Assembly (NCBI GenBank): GCA_003260075.1
Contig: QLIY01000612.1
Coordinates: 3,786-67,785 of the forward strand
Source: Phallusia mammillata
Taxonomy: Eukaryota > Chordata > Ascidiacea > Phlebobranchia > Ascidiidae
DNA length: 64,000 bases
Direction: 5' to 3'
Shown here in pieces: positions 12,600 through 23,157 of the stretch. The translations under genes were made by a program, and so were the position numbers. Position 1 is the stretch's first letter; each line of letters opens with the position of its first letter. The notes below the pieces were generated by a model, which saw only the letters and a program-made list of their open reading frames with translations, was not told the DNA's origin and ran no database searches.

Positions 12600-13225
12600 A
12601 TGTTTACGCTTGGTCAAGAACATATTGTTGAAGAGGCTTCAAAGCCTCAACCAATCATGTTTACAGCTGGTGCTGTGCCAGTTCGCAACAAAAAAGGTGG
12701 GTTGAATGTTAGCATCATATTGACAGCTGTTCCAAATTATTGTTTACATATTGCATTTTAGGCGAGATGTCAATGGAGAAGGTCCATGTAAAAAGATATG
12801 TTGCTGGAAAGAGGCCAGACTGGGCTGATGATGAAATGGATGAAAGCTCTGATGAGGAACAATCAGCGAAGGTATATTACCATCACTAAAATTGTTATTT
12901 GCTATTTTGAACAGAATAGTTATTGGGGTCAATATTTACCACTAATAAAGAAATCCTTTAAATGAAGCATTTTTACTTGGAGTGTAATTTGTTGTGACAA
13001 ATCTATTGTCATCATAGTCATAAATGAAATTATGAATATTTTACGTTGTACAGAAGTTGTCAAAATATCTGAGTAGTAAGATGACTGCAATTTATAGTAT
13101 TCAATTTGGAATTTTATTTTAAGGTAAAATATGTACTATTTAATTCCATGTTATATGTGCCTCATTGCTTTTATGTTTGACATTGACCAAAAATTCATAT
13201 ATGCAACTTGTCGTACCACTGAGAG

Positions 13226-13291
<66 letters not shown>

Positions 13292-13504
13292 TTTGTGCTG
13301 TCCGAAGTAAATATTGGCATAAAGTTGCCCGTATTCTTAAGGTGTAAATGGACCTTTCCCCCCCCCCTGATGAAATGGATGAAAGCTCTGATGAGGAACA
13401 ATCAGCGAAGGTATACTACCATCACTAAAATTGTTATTTGCTATTTTGAACAGAATAGTTATTGAGGTCAATATTTACCACTAATAAAGAAATCCTTTAA
13501 ATGA

Positions 13505-13562
<58 letters not shown>

Positions 13563-16500
13563 AGTACCGATACCGAGTACGAGTACCACATGTATATACC
13601 TTCGATACCATGGCCGGGGTACAGGCACCCCCCCCCCGAGTATCGATACCACTGAAATCGTTTGATACCATCGATACCGAGTACTCGTCCCATCACTAGA
13701 GAGCAGTTTTAAAAATATATATTTTTCCCAGTTTGTTCAATCTGAGATGGCTTCAGATGAAGAGGAGGAAATATCTGCACAGGTTCGATATCAACGACAT
13801 AGGGCTGACAATGATGTGGATTTGCACAATGTGGATGATAGAAGGTTGCGTCGCCTGATGCAAAGAGACCATGAAGATGTTGAAGAAAGGTCGGTTCAAC
13901 AGCAAAAATTCTTTGTATTGTTAGACCAGTTAGACACATTCTGCTTTAGTTTATTTTTAACGTTTATGACAAAAACATGCTGAATCTTTTTGTCACACAA
14001 AGATTATACAGTTTGGCAGATATGTTTGTGATACATGTGCATACACAATTTTTCTATTGAATTTTTTTGTAAGGATTCAGAGACGGAGAGTACACGAACC
14101 CCAAGTTATAGCCCATGGCACTGATGAAGAGTCTGAAGAAGAAGTTGAAAGACCTACAAGATCTGCTACACACGCAGTTGCACTGGATGAAGAAAGCAGT
14201 GATGAAGAAGAACTAGATGAGGAGGTTAAACTAAACCCATTTGCGCCCTTATCTTGTTTTCATTTTTGAAAACCTTTTTTATAGGAAATTGAAAAGCGCA
14301 GAGCAAGGTTGCGGGAAAGAGCTCGTGCAAAGCGAGGGGCTGAAGAGGAACTTTTGGCAATTCCCACTGATGTAAAAGAAGAGGATGCAGAAAAGGAGAC
14401 GGAGATGGAAGAAGAATATATCAGTGATGAAGAATCCGAATATACTGACTCAGAAGATGATGATGGACCAAGGCTGAAACCAGTGTTTGTTCGAAAGTAA
14501 GTCGTTTGTCGTAGCGATATATTTATATCAATTCATTTTCTTTTGTATAACCTGCAAATAGAAACAAAACATCCGACGTTTTAGCGTTGCAGACTCCCTC
14601 AGGGTAACGTCAGCGACCCAACACAGTCGTTCTTATAACACGAATGAGACCTCGAAACGTCGGATGTTTTGTTTCTATTTTCCGGCCTAACAAAAAGGAA
14701 GGTTTATGAAATATCCCTATCAACCACATTATATTCAAAATCAAACAATACCTAAGTTGATGGAGATTTTGACGGTTTGTGTGTCCTATTGCATTGCTAA
14801 GGAGAATATGGAGCAATTGTTCTGAATATTTTTGGATAATAAGTGTTATATTGACTTCCAAATGTTGTTGATGAAAACTTATAACTGCTCTTAACTGAAA
14901 AGCGTCAAATCCTGCTGAGAAGCGTGCTCGCATGATAAAAGTGTGAGAACGCCCAAACTTTCGGCCAGACGGCCAGACTAAAGTTTTTCCGCCCAAGGGC
15001 TCTGAATCAAGGCCAGAATGAGCGATTCTGGCCGAAAATAGGCCAACCTGGCAACCCTGCTTAAACTACACATGACTGATTTACAGAAAGGATAGACTGA
15101 CAATCCAGGAGCGGGAAAAGGAGGAAGAAAGACAAAGATTGTTGGCGTTAGAAGCAAAGAAAGCTGCCGAGGAGAGAAAAAAATACTCTGTTAAAGTGAG
15201 TATCAAATCACTTTCAAGTGAAACAATGGCACCATTATCTATTGTCCCCCCCCCCGCAGTGATGAAGAAGAACTAGATGAGGAGGTTAAACTAAACCCAT
15301 TTGTGCCCTTATGTTTTTTTCATTTTTGAAAACCCTTTTAATAGGAAATTGAAAAGCGCAGAGCAAGGTTGCGGGAAAGAGCTCGTGCAAAGCGAGGGGC
15401 TGAAGAGGAACTTTTGGCAATTCCCACTGATGTAAAAGAAGAGGATGCAGAAAAGGAGACGGAGATGGAAGAAGAATATATCAGTGATGAAGAATCCGAA
15501 TATACTGACTCAGAAGATGATGATGGACCAAGGCTGAAACCAGTGTTTGTTCGAAAGTAAGTCGTTTGTCGTAGCGATATATTTATATCAATTCATTTTC
15601 TTTTGTATAACCTGCAAATAGAAACAAAACATCCGACGTTTTAGCGTTGCAGACTCCCTCAGGGTAACGTCAGCGACCCAACACAGTCGTTCTTATAACA
15701 CGAATGAGACCTCGAAACGTCGGATGTTTTGTTTCTATTTTCCGGCCTAACAAAAAGGAAGGTTTATGAAATATCCCTATCAACCACATTATATTCAAAA
15801 TCAAACAATACCTAAGTTGATGGAGATTTTGACGGTTTGTGTGTCCTATTGCATTGCTAAGGAGAATATGGAGCAATTGTTCTGAATATTTTTGGATAAT
15901 AAGTGTTATATTGACTTCCAAATGTTGTTGATGAAAACTTATAACTGCTCTTAACTGAAAAGCGTCAAATCCTGCTGAGAAGCGTGCTCGCATGATAAAA
16001 GTGTGAGAACGCCCAAACTTTCGGCCAGACGGCCAGACTAAAGTTTTTCCGCCCAAGGGCTCTGAATCAAGGCCAGAATGAGCGATTCTGGCCGAAAATA
16101 GGCCAACCTGNTTGTTTCACTTTACTGCAGATAAACTCTTTTAAGTTTTTTTATTGAGAGTAAGTTATTGCCTACTTGCTATAAAACTTGCGTACATACT
16201 TTAACAGAGTAAACCAGTGGTTCTCAAACTTTTTGCAAAAGGTACTTTTTTAAGTGAGTAGGGCGCCACAAAAACAATGAAACCTTGAGAAAATCACTAA
16301 AGATTATTACCTTGAAAGCTAAAATAGCNTGAGAAGCCCTGATCTATTGCATGTGTGTGGCCCCTATTTAAATGTGGTAAGAAGTTGTTTATCTCATGTA
16401 TGCCTTTATAGCTGGTTGAAATGGAAGCCAGGGCTGAACTAGAGGCGCAGTCTGCTGCCACAGGGAGCCTTGATGCTGCATTGGGTGCAATTGATTCCGA

Positions 16501-18146
16501 TGATGGAAATGATGAGGCCGAATACGAGGCCTGGAAAGTGCGGGAATTAAAACGAATCAAAAGAGATCGAGATGAGAGAGAAGCGTGAGTGAAAATTATA
16601 GTGTTTTTCAAAACCAAATATGTTCTTGTTTCACTTTACTGCAGATAAACTCTTTGAATTTTTTTTTATTGGGAGTAAGTTATTGCCTACTTGCTATAAA
16701 AGTTCCGTACATACTTTAACAGTGTAAACCAGTGGTTCTCAAACTTTTTGCAAAAGGTAGTTTTTTAAGTGAGTAGGGCGCCACAAAAACAATGAAACCT
16801 TGAGAAAATCACTAAAGATTATTACCTTGAAAGCTAAAATAGCAATTTATGGTGGTTTTCTAAAGGTTTGGTGGGAGCCGCAAAATAAGTGGTTGAGAGC
16901 CGCATGCGACCCCCAGAGCCGCGTTTGAGAATCACTGATGTAAAGTTAACTACGTTTCATGCATCTTTTACGTGTAAGTGTTACAACCTTTCTATTATAC
17001 TTTCAGACTGGAACGGGAAAAGGAAGAGATAGAGCGAATGCGCAACATGACAGAAGAAGAAAGAAGGGCGGAATTAAGAAACAACCCCCGTGTTGTTCCC
17101 AACCAAGCACCCAAGGGAAAATACAAGTTCTTGCAGAAATACTATCACCGTGGTGCTTTCTACATTGTAAGTCACTATTTTTGTGCTACAGGTCAACACT
17201 CTTTTACCTGTGTGCATGGTATTCTCCAGGTACTTAGTACCAAGTGGTGCATAGGGTTTGGAAAAAAAGGTACATTATGTAATGGTAAATTGCAGTATGT
17301 GTATGATAACATACATACCTCTACGTCAGAACAGTTTTGACTTCTTAAAACGTGTTCATTGACATTTACATTTTTTAGCCTAAAAGTTTCATTTTATGTT
17401 TGTAAACGGTTCAACCATTCAAAAACCCGTTGGTTCTTGACCGCTGTTTTAAGATGAAACTTTTTTCATCTGGGAGTACATTTTGCATTGTGGATAAAAC
17501 AACTATTGACGTCCACTGTTTTTAAATGCTGGCATGGAAATTGCATTCTGTTCTTGTGCACTTTTAGAATGAAGAGGAAACTGTATTGGCAAGAGATTAC
17601 ACCGCACCTACACTGGAAGATCATTTCGACAAATCCATTCTACCCAAAGTTATGCAGGTAAATAAAAGGGAACAGTTTTATTTTGCCACAAAAACCTAAT
17701 GGTTCAGTTTCTTTATTGCTAAAAAGATAGTTACAAAATATGCTTGAAAGTGATAAATTTTGAAACATCTGAAATACCATGTACAATAAACCTAGGTTAA
17801 ACCGGATTTGGTTGATTCAAACTTTGTATGGTTCGTGTATACATTTTTTTGTCCGGGCCGGATTAATCGACGTTTCCTGTTTTTATAACACCTTATGGCG
17901 GTTTTGTTTTTGATAAACACATACCTTGATTTTGTTTGCACCTAAAAACGTTTTCTATTTTAGGTGAAAAACTTTGGTCGTTCGGGACGGACCAAGTATA
18001 CGCATTTGGTTGACCAGGACACCACAAATTACGACTCACCCTGGTCACAAGAGGTGGCTGGCAGCAACCGATATATGTCGAATCGTGGAGGAGGCATGAA
18101 ACAAAATTTTGCGCGTCCCTCCACCAAAAAACATACGGACACGTGA
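12600..18146 (+). CDS. MFAP1: Microfibril-associated protein 1, spliceosome B-complex factor
   Basis: Despite its name, MFAP1 is a nuclear pre-mRNA splicing factor of the spliceosomal B complex. Ten exons give 480 residues in continuous phase: 12600-12696, 12762-12871, 13732-13889, 14074-14224, 14285-14496, 15087-15195, 16412-16584, 17007-17166, 17568-17657, 17964-18146. The N-terminal half is highly acidic with many Ser-Asp-Glu clusters ([22 protein letters not shown]). The C-terminal half carries the diagnostic segments [53 protein letters not shown] and [20 protein letters not shown]. The gene is interrupted by poly-C runs in introns 2 and 6. A second copy of exon 5 (15345-15556) sits inside intron 6 and is treated as an assembly duplicate. 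Human MFAP1 is slightly shorter (439 residues). Confidence 0.94.
13226..13291. repeat. Poly-C run of 66 in MFAP1 intron 2
   Basis: A homopolymer of C. Together with the runs at 13358-13367, 13508-13562 and 13628-13637 it brackets a partial second copy (13368-13507) of the end of exon 2 and the following intron (12825-12966). The copies differ by a few bases. This is probably an assembly artefact and not a genomic microsatellite. Confidence 0.8.
14197..15050 (+). repeat. First copy of 854-bp duplicated block in MFAP1
   Basis: This block runs from the end of MFAP1 exon 4 through exon 5 and into intron 5. It recurs at 15257-16110 almost identically; visible differences are TTTGCGCCC/TTTGTGCCC and small changes near 14255. 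The second copy starts after ten C (15246-15255) and stops at an n (16111). Confidence 0.9.
14557..14680. repeat. Hairpin inverted repeat in MFAP1 intron 5
   Basis: AATAGAAACAAAACATCCGA at the left is the exact complement of the right end TCGGATGTTTTGTTTCTATT, with about 80 bases between. It carries the CGAAACGTC motif. The duplicated block contains a second copy at 15617-15740. Confidence 0.75.
15257..16110 (+). repeat. Second copy of duplicated MFAP1 block (includes extra exon 5 copy)
   Basis: A near-identical repeat of 14197-15050, placed after exon 6. It contains a full open copy of exon 5 at 15345-15556 and the hairpin element. Including it would put exon 5 twice and out of order in the mRNA, so I take it as an alternative haplotype joined in assembly, not as a real exon. 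Confidence 0.8.
16730..16937. mobile_element. hAT-type MITE in MFAP1 intron 7
   Basis: It begins CAGTGGTTCTCAAACTTTTT and ends GTTTGAGAATCACTG, imperfect terminal inverted repeats of the hAT class. The flanking octamers GTGTAAAC and ATGTAAAG agree at 6 of 8 positions. A truncated second copy of the same left half lies at about 16215-16328, ending at an n, and belongs to the duplicated-haplotype problem. Confidence 0.65.
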
Positions 18147-18494
18147 TGCATGATGTAACAAACGCTGATGACGATTTTGTTGCTGCGTCGACGCTGGTCA
18201 ATTTACTGGGTGTTGTGGACGTTTTAACGCCGGCAATTAAGGACTGCTTGACTTTTTTAAGGCTGTTGAAGTTACTTGGAACAAATACAGCAAATGATTT
18301 TACTCACTGCAATAAGTCTGATCAATTCTAAATTTTGCATATTTTTTTGGTAAACGTAAAGCTTACACTTCAAAAAAACTAATTTGAATCTATTTAAAGA
18401 TCTCATATTGTGACATAAACGATTACAGACATTAGACCTAACATGAAGTAATAAGTATACATGATGGCAGTGAAGAAATATGGTAAAAGAGAAT
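18147..18494. other. Convergent 3' region between MFAP1 and gene Y
   Basis: Roughly 350 bases separate the MFAP1 stop codon from the stop codon of gene Y on the other strand. Both 3' UTRs must end here or overlap. I see no separate gene. A small open frame at 18143-18331 is best explained as 3' UTR. Confidence 0.5.
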
Positions 18495-21400
18495 TTAGAT
18501 CGTCCTCTCTAGTGATAACGGATTGCTGATTATTGTGGAGTGTGTGAGGGCGAACAAAGGCAGATAAGTGAGAAAATCGAGCACGTCCATGCACTTGAGG
18601 TGTTTCCATGCTTTTCGTACCTGGACAACGTAAATTGTCGTTAAAAATGTTGAAAGGCGAGTAAAAACAGTCAACTACTGATGTTGGAGCCAGGTCATTG
18701 CGTTTGGTTGTTTAAGCATTTCAGGACAATTTACAGATCTACCAAATCTTTTGTTGTGGTCAGACTGGTTCTCAATGCATTAAAAACCACATGTTTTTGC
18801 AAAAAATCAATAAAAAACAATTTATTAAAATTTATAAATTCAGAGAATAATTTAAGCTGTGAGCACTTACTTCAAAAAATTGAAACGACCTAAGCATTAG
18901 ATTGATGGTAGTTTGTATGTAAGAGTATTCCGTTTATTGCCACAAACATCTACAAATGTGGCCTAACGCATAATCGTTCTCTTGTGTATTTATCATTGGC
19001 ACATTGCGAGAAATTCGACACGACCGCTTGTCACTTTAGTGCTACACAGTTGGATTTAGTGGGGTGCTAACTGGGCTACAACCATGTTACACCTGAATTT
19101 CAAGGGCCCCCAAAGTTTTTGTATTGATGTGCTCTTAACGAATGTTTCATATGAATAAACATATACGGATAATTAAGGCCCTTTGCCAAGTTTCAGACAG
19201 AGGCCCAATGCAACCTTAACCCGGCCCCGATGCCAAATGAGATTTTGCATTGTAACCATCAAAACCATTAAAATCTTAACATTAAATTCTACCTGCTGTT
19301 CGTGTCTGGGTGAAATGCCTCCTGCATGGAGTTCGATCCACAGGGTATCCAGGGAAATCGTATTATTCGCGCTGTTGTCGACGTGAGCCTCAAAAAGGTT
19401 ACGCGCCTTCCACATCACCATGTCAGCCTTGCCAAGGTTTATTTCGGATAGCAGGCCTCGCGTGAAGTTACTGCAAAACCGGTATAACAATTCAATGTTA
19501 GCTTCTCGGTTAAAGAAAAGTGGAAATTTAAGACACAAGATATTTATCAGAAACGTAGATTTGTAACACTATGCACGGACCTGTTCATCGGCCGAAATAG
19601 ACGTTAAAAGCGACATGCTTTATTATTCCAATTCCAACGTTAGCTTTGCATTTTGGGCATTCTTATGGAAAACAAAGCAACGGAACTTTTAGTTTTAGAA
19701 AGAGATTTTTGATCATAAGATTTCAAACTGAGTCATGTCAAACTCATACTGTTGTAGAACGTGCCTTTTGAATTGCTAAAAAGGCTTTATTAAAAGGACA
19801 GTTTCGGTTTATATTTTTAAGGTAGCCTATAGCCTACTTACTCCAGAGATGAAATTCGTTGCATGAGAGAAACTATGATTGTAAAAAGGTGAAAGTCAAT
19901 TTTTCCCACAAATACGTTGTAGTTCGCCATTTCAAGAATCTACAAGAAAAATTGTGAAGTTTCACAGATCGAAAGTGTTACAAACCGGCCTTACCCTAAA
20001 AACGTAATGAAGATCGTCATCGACAGATTTCTTGTTGGGAAATAGTTTGCGAACAGCTTTAATTGTTTCCTTGCAAGTTAAGTACGAGTCTCCATCGCGG
20101 TCAACCTAAATTTGGTTCAATAGATGTTTCTGCCTTATTTCAGTCAATTACTATAAACCTCGATTAAGACCCGTTTGGGCGATGCAACTTTGTTGATTAG
20201 GCGAAGATCGTTAAACGATGTCGATTAAGTTAGTCAAAGCCTTAATTACCGCATTAAAAATCATTTGTACCTCAAATTTTGTTCGAATTAGGCGAATCTC
20301 TTTTGAAATAAACGATTGAATTGCATTGAAATTCCAGTTTAACCGACGTTTACTGTAGTTTGCTTATCGTATAGCTTACTTTATTAAACGCTCTTCTGTA
20401 CAAATCCAACTTCTTCGGTTTCAGAATGCAATATTTTGAGAGAAAATCGTCTGTAAAATATATTATCAGCTTTACCAACTTATAAAACTGCTCTAATGTG
20501 GATAAAACTGATATTTCACCAACCATCGTCGTAGGCAGCTAAAGTGTTTTCTGAATTTGGAGGAGGGGGGACGTTGCGCATCTTTTTCATTTTTTCAAAC
20601 CTTTCGCTCACTCGTTTTCGTCGCTCTTCGGCTTCCCTCATCCGACGCAACTCCTCTAATATGGCTTTGTCCCTTCACAACATAAAATGTAAATTAAAAT
20701 TCGCCACCTTAAAAGCAAAAAAAGGAGTAGTATCTATATATTACCACAATGTTTAGGTAACATAAAGAGTGATTTAACTATACCTGACAGCCTTGCCTCT
20801 GCTTCTGCGACTCGCTGAAGACAGTGTAGGTGAGGGTGAATGAACTTCTATCAAGGATCTGTTCGACTTACCAGATTTCCCACTTCCAGTGCGGCCTGCG
20901 AATATATTTTCCATATTGATTGGTACATTTAGTTTAACATTAGCAACTGATCTTAAATGACCTATATACATGGGTGGTGGGATCGCAGTTTTTTTGCTTG
21001 TTGTTGAATCAGTTGCTTCACTAATTCCGCTGTCGCTGTCGTTTTCCTTGTCTTCGACCCCCCCCCCCGCAGCTTTACAGCCACTGGGGGGCGCGCGCGG
21101 CGACGCGGCGGTGGAGGTTTTGGGCAGACTTTTTCTAAAAATTTGAAAAAAATTACCATACGTTGATTGTGTGACATTAAAATGGCTAAAGCCCCCCCCC
21201 CGGGCGCGCGCGGCGACGCGGTGGTGGAGGTTTTGGGCAGACTTTTTCTAAAAATGTGAAAATTTTTATCATACGTTGATTGTGTGACATTAAAATGGCT
21301 AAATCAATACGCAGTAAGAGCAAAAGGTTAGAACTATACTGGCTACATTGCTATACAGGCAAAAGTATTGCATGCAGTTGCGTCTTACGAAGCTGAGGAA

Positions 21401-22976
21401 CCGGTGACGATCCTCGACTTCGCATACTTGAATCACTTTCACTTATGATCACAGCAACGTACGAATCACTCGAGGTTTCTGCACAAACAACAACATCATC
21501 ATCATGGCACGTCACACTTGTGTACGGATATTGCGAAGTTGCCATTCTACCCTTCCGCTCAGGTTTAACAATTAATTAAAGCCTCCTCTCAATTAAGCTA
21601 TTAATAAATTTTCACTAGGTTGATTTTGTGATTAATTAAAGGCGTGAACATGTATTGGGCGTACAACTGTGGTCAGTTTCAATGTTTGCAACACAATAAG
21701 GGTCCCCCCCCCCCTTCTACCCTTCCGCTCAGGTTTAACAATTAATTAAAGCATCCTCTCAATTAAGCTATTAATAACTTTTCACTATGTTGATTTTGTG
21801 ATTAATTAAAGGCGTTTTTATGTTTGCAACACAATAAGGGTCAAGGGTTAAGGGTCAAGGGTCATCCTCTGAAGCTATATATTAATGTTCTCTATGTTGG
21901 TTTCGTGATTAACGAAAGGCGTAAATATGTACTGGACACAAAACTGCAGTTAGTTTTAATGTTTACTACACAAAAAGGGTCAAGGGTTAAGGGTCAAAAC
22001 AACAGTTATAAATGGTTGAAGAAATACCTCCTCCCACAGATGCTTCGTCATCGCTTAATTTTATTGTATTTTTAATGTCATTTGTATCAGCATCGTTCTC
22101 TGAATCTTGTTCGACGTCTTTAACATCGAAAGAAATCGACGTAATTTCATTTTCATCGATTTCAGATTCTTCATGATTCGTTTCACTGCTTCGATCGTCA
22201 GGAGGCGGCACGTCACTTTCGTTGTTACTAATGCTGCTGCTAGCGTCGTTGGCCTCGGCGGAGGGTTTAAGTTTCTCGTCTACCTCTACGTTATTAGTTT
22301 TCTCTACAAAGTTGCTACTATCCTGTAACTCTGAAACATGCAAATGTAGCTACTGTTATGCACTCCACTAGAGCACACTGCAGATAGATACCCCCCCCCC
22401 CCTTTTCTCTACAAAGTTGCTACTATCCTGTAACTCTGAAACATGCAAATACAGCTACTGTTATGCACTCCACTAGAGCACACTGCAGATAGATACTACT
22501 GCAACTAAACCTATCAAGGAAATGAGGAAATACCTTCAAGATGGATATCGCTGGTCTCCGTAAATTCGGTGTACGCGCTTTCTCGGCCCGAAGGATACGG
22601 TGAAAAATCAATAGGATCACAACCTAGAAATCGAAAAACCCGCCGAAATGCAATGTATGAAGCACAACAAATCAGCCTACCTCGGTCAACTGTTGTCACA
22701 ATTTTTCTGGGAACCAAAACTGCAGTTTTCTGTGTTGACGGTGTGCTGGATCGAGACTGTACCACCTGTGCACTAAAAATATAAAAAAATGTTGTGATCT
22801 CTTTTGTACACGGGTCAATAACAATGATAACTACCATGGGATGCTGACAATATCGGAAAGTGAGTCTGTCATTGTCGCGTTGTCTATCATCCACTGGTGC
22901 GTTTTGTCATTCTCGTTTGGCAAAACTAAAGTGACCGAAGGATCTACTGCCGAAAATGGCGGCTGCGAGGATTTAC
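18495..22976 (-). CDS. Gene Y: Ser/Asp-rich protein with C-terminal coiled coil and EF-hand region (5' end not found)
   Basis: I do not recognise the family firmly. Thirteen exons splice in phase: 22976-22835, 22772-22681, 22623-22534, 22330-22028, 21478-21389, 21134-20962, 20895-20784, 20672-20524, 20450-20380, 20105-19995, 19939-19842, 19470-19293, 18620-18495, giving about 578 residues; one or more 5' exons are missing because the first begins in phase 1. The N-terminal two thirds is low-complexity and acidic (NNESDVPPPDDRSSE, FDVKDVEQDSENDAD), then basic/proline-rich, suggesting disorder. A charged helix (LEELRRMREAEERRKR) leads to an EF-hand loop DRDGDSYLTCKE with Asp at 1, 3 and 5 and Glu at 12, then helical segments ending CMDVLDFLTYLPLF. 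The exon at 21134-20962 is one base out of frame, exactly at an 11-C run, so I treat that as a sequence error. A calcium-binding scaffold role is inference. Confidence 0.68.
21058..21068. repeat. Poly-C run inside a gene Y exon
   Basis: Eleven C interrupt the exon 21134-20962. The frames on either side are both clear but differ by one base, so the run length cannot be correct. A related segment from about 21094 to 21185 is repeated from 21202 to about 21300 after a second C run (21192-21201). Confidence 0.75.
22295..22500. repeat. Duplicated block around twelve C at the gene Y exon 4 acceptor
   Basis: The stretch TTTTCTCTACAAAGTTGCTA onward at 22296-22390 is repeated at 22403-22498 with single-base differences, with poly-C at 22391-22402 between. 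The duplicate carries a second copy of the splice acceptor and first codons of the acidic exon. Another pair flanks the C run at 21704-21714 (copies near 21546-21640 and 21715-21815). Confidence 0.8.
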
Positions 22977-23070
22977 CTGAACAAGGGATGGTTTTTGTTA
23001 AGGTTTAAATTAAATGCTTTTCAAAGCATAAAAGTGGCTTTTTACGTATTACCAGCAAATATACATTGTG

Positions 23071-23076
23071 TTTATT
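23071..23076 (-). terminator. Poly(A) signal of gene X
   Basis: AATAAA on the minus strand about 85 bases beyond the gene X stop codon. The first recognised exon of gene Y begins only about 95 bases further on, so the two genes are tightly packed head to tail. Confidence 0.6.
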
Positions 23077-23157
23077 CAAAACGACAATGCATTGATTGCA
23101 TTTTGCAACATAAGTGTTGGTGGCATATTTAGACCAAATCCTTCAGGAATATTTTTT

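Noticed and set aside
13165..13696. Gly-rich and Pro-rich frames in MFAP1 intron 2
   Set aside because: Produced by the C runs at 13226-13291 and 13508-13562, not conserved or spliced.
14610..14996. A 128-residue minus-strand frame, present identically at 15670-16056
   Set aside because: The identity reflects the duplicated block, not two genes. It overlaps the hairpin repeat and has no family resemblance.
21820..22000. AAGGGTCAAGGGTTAAGGGTCA repeats as a telomere-like or CRISPR-like array
   Set aside because: Only a few irregular units at two places within duplicated intronic sequence; no regular spacing or unique spacers.
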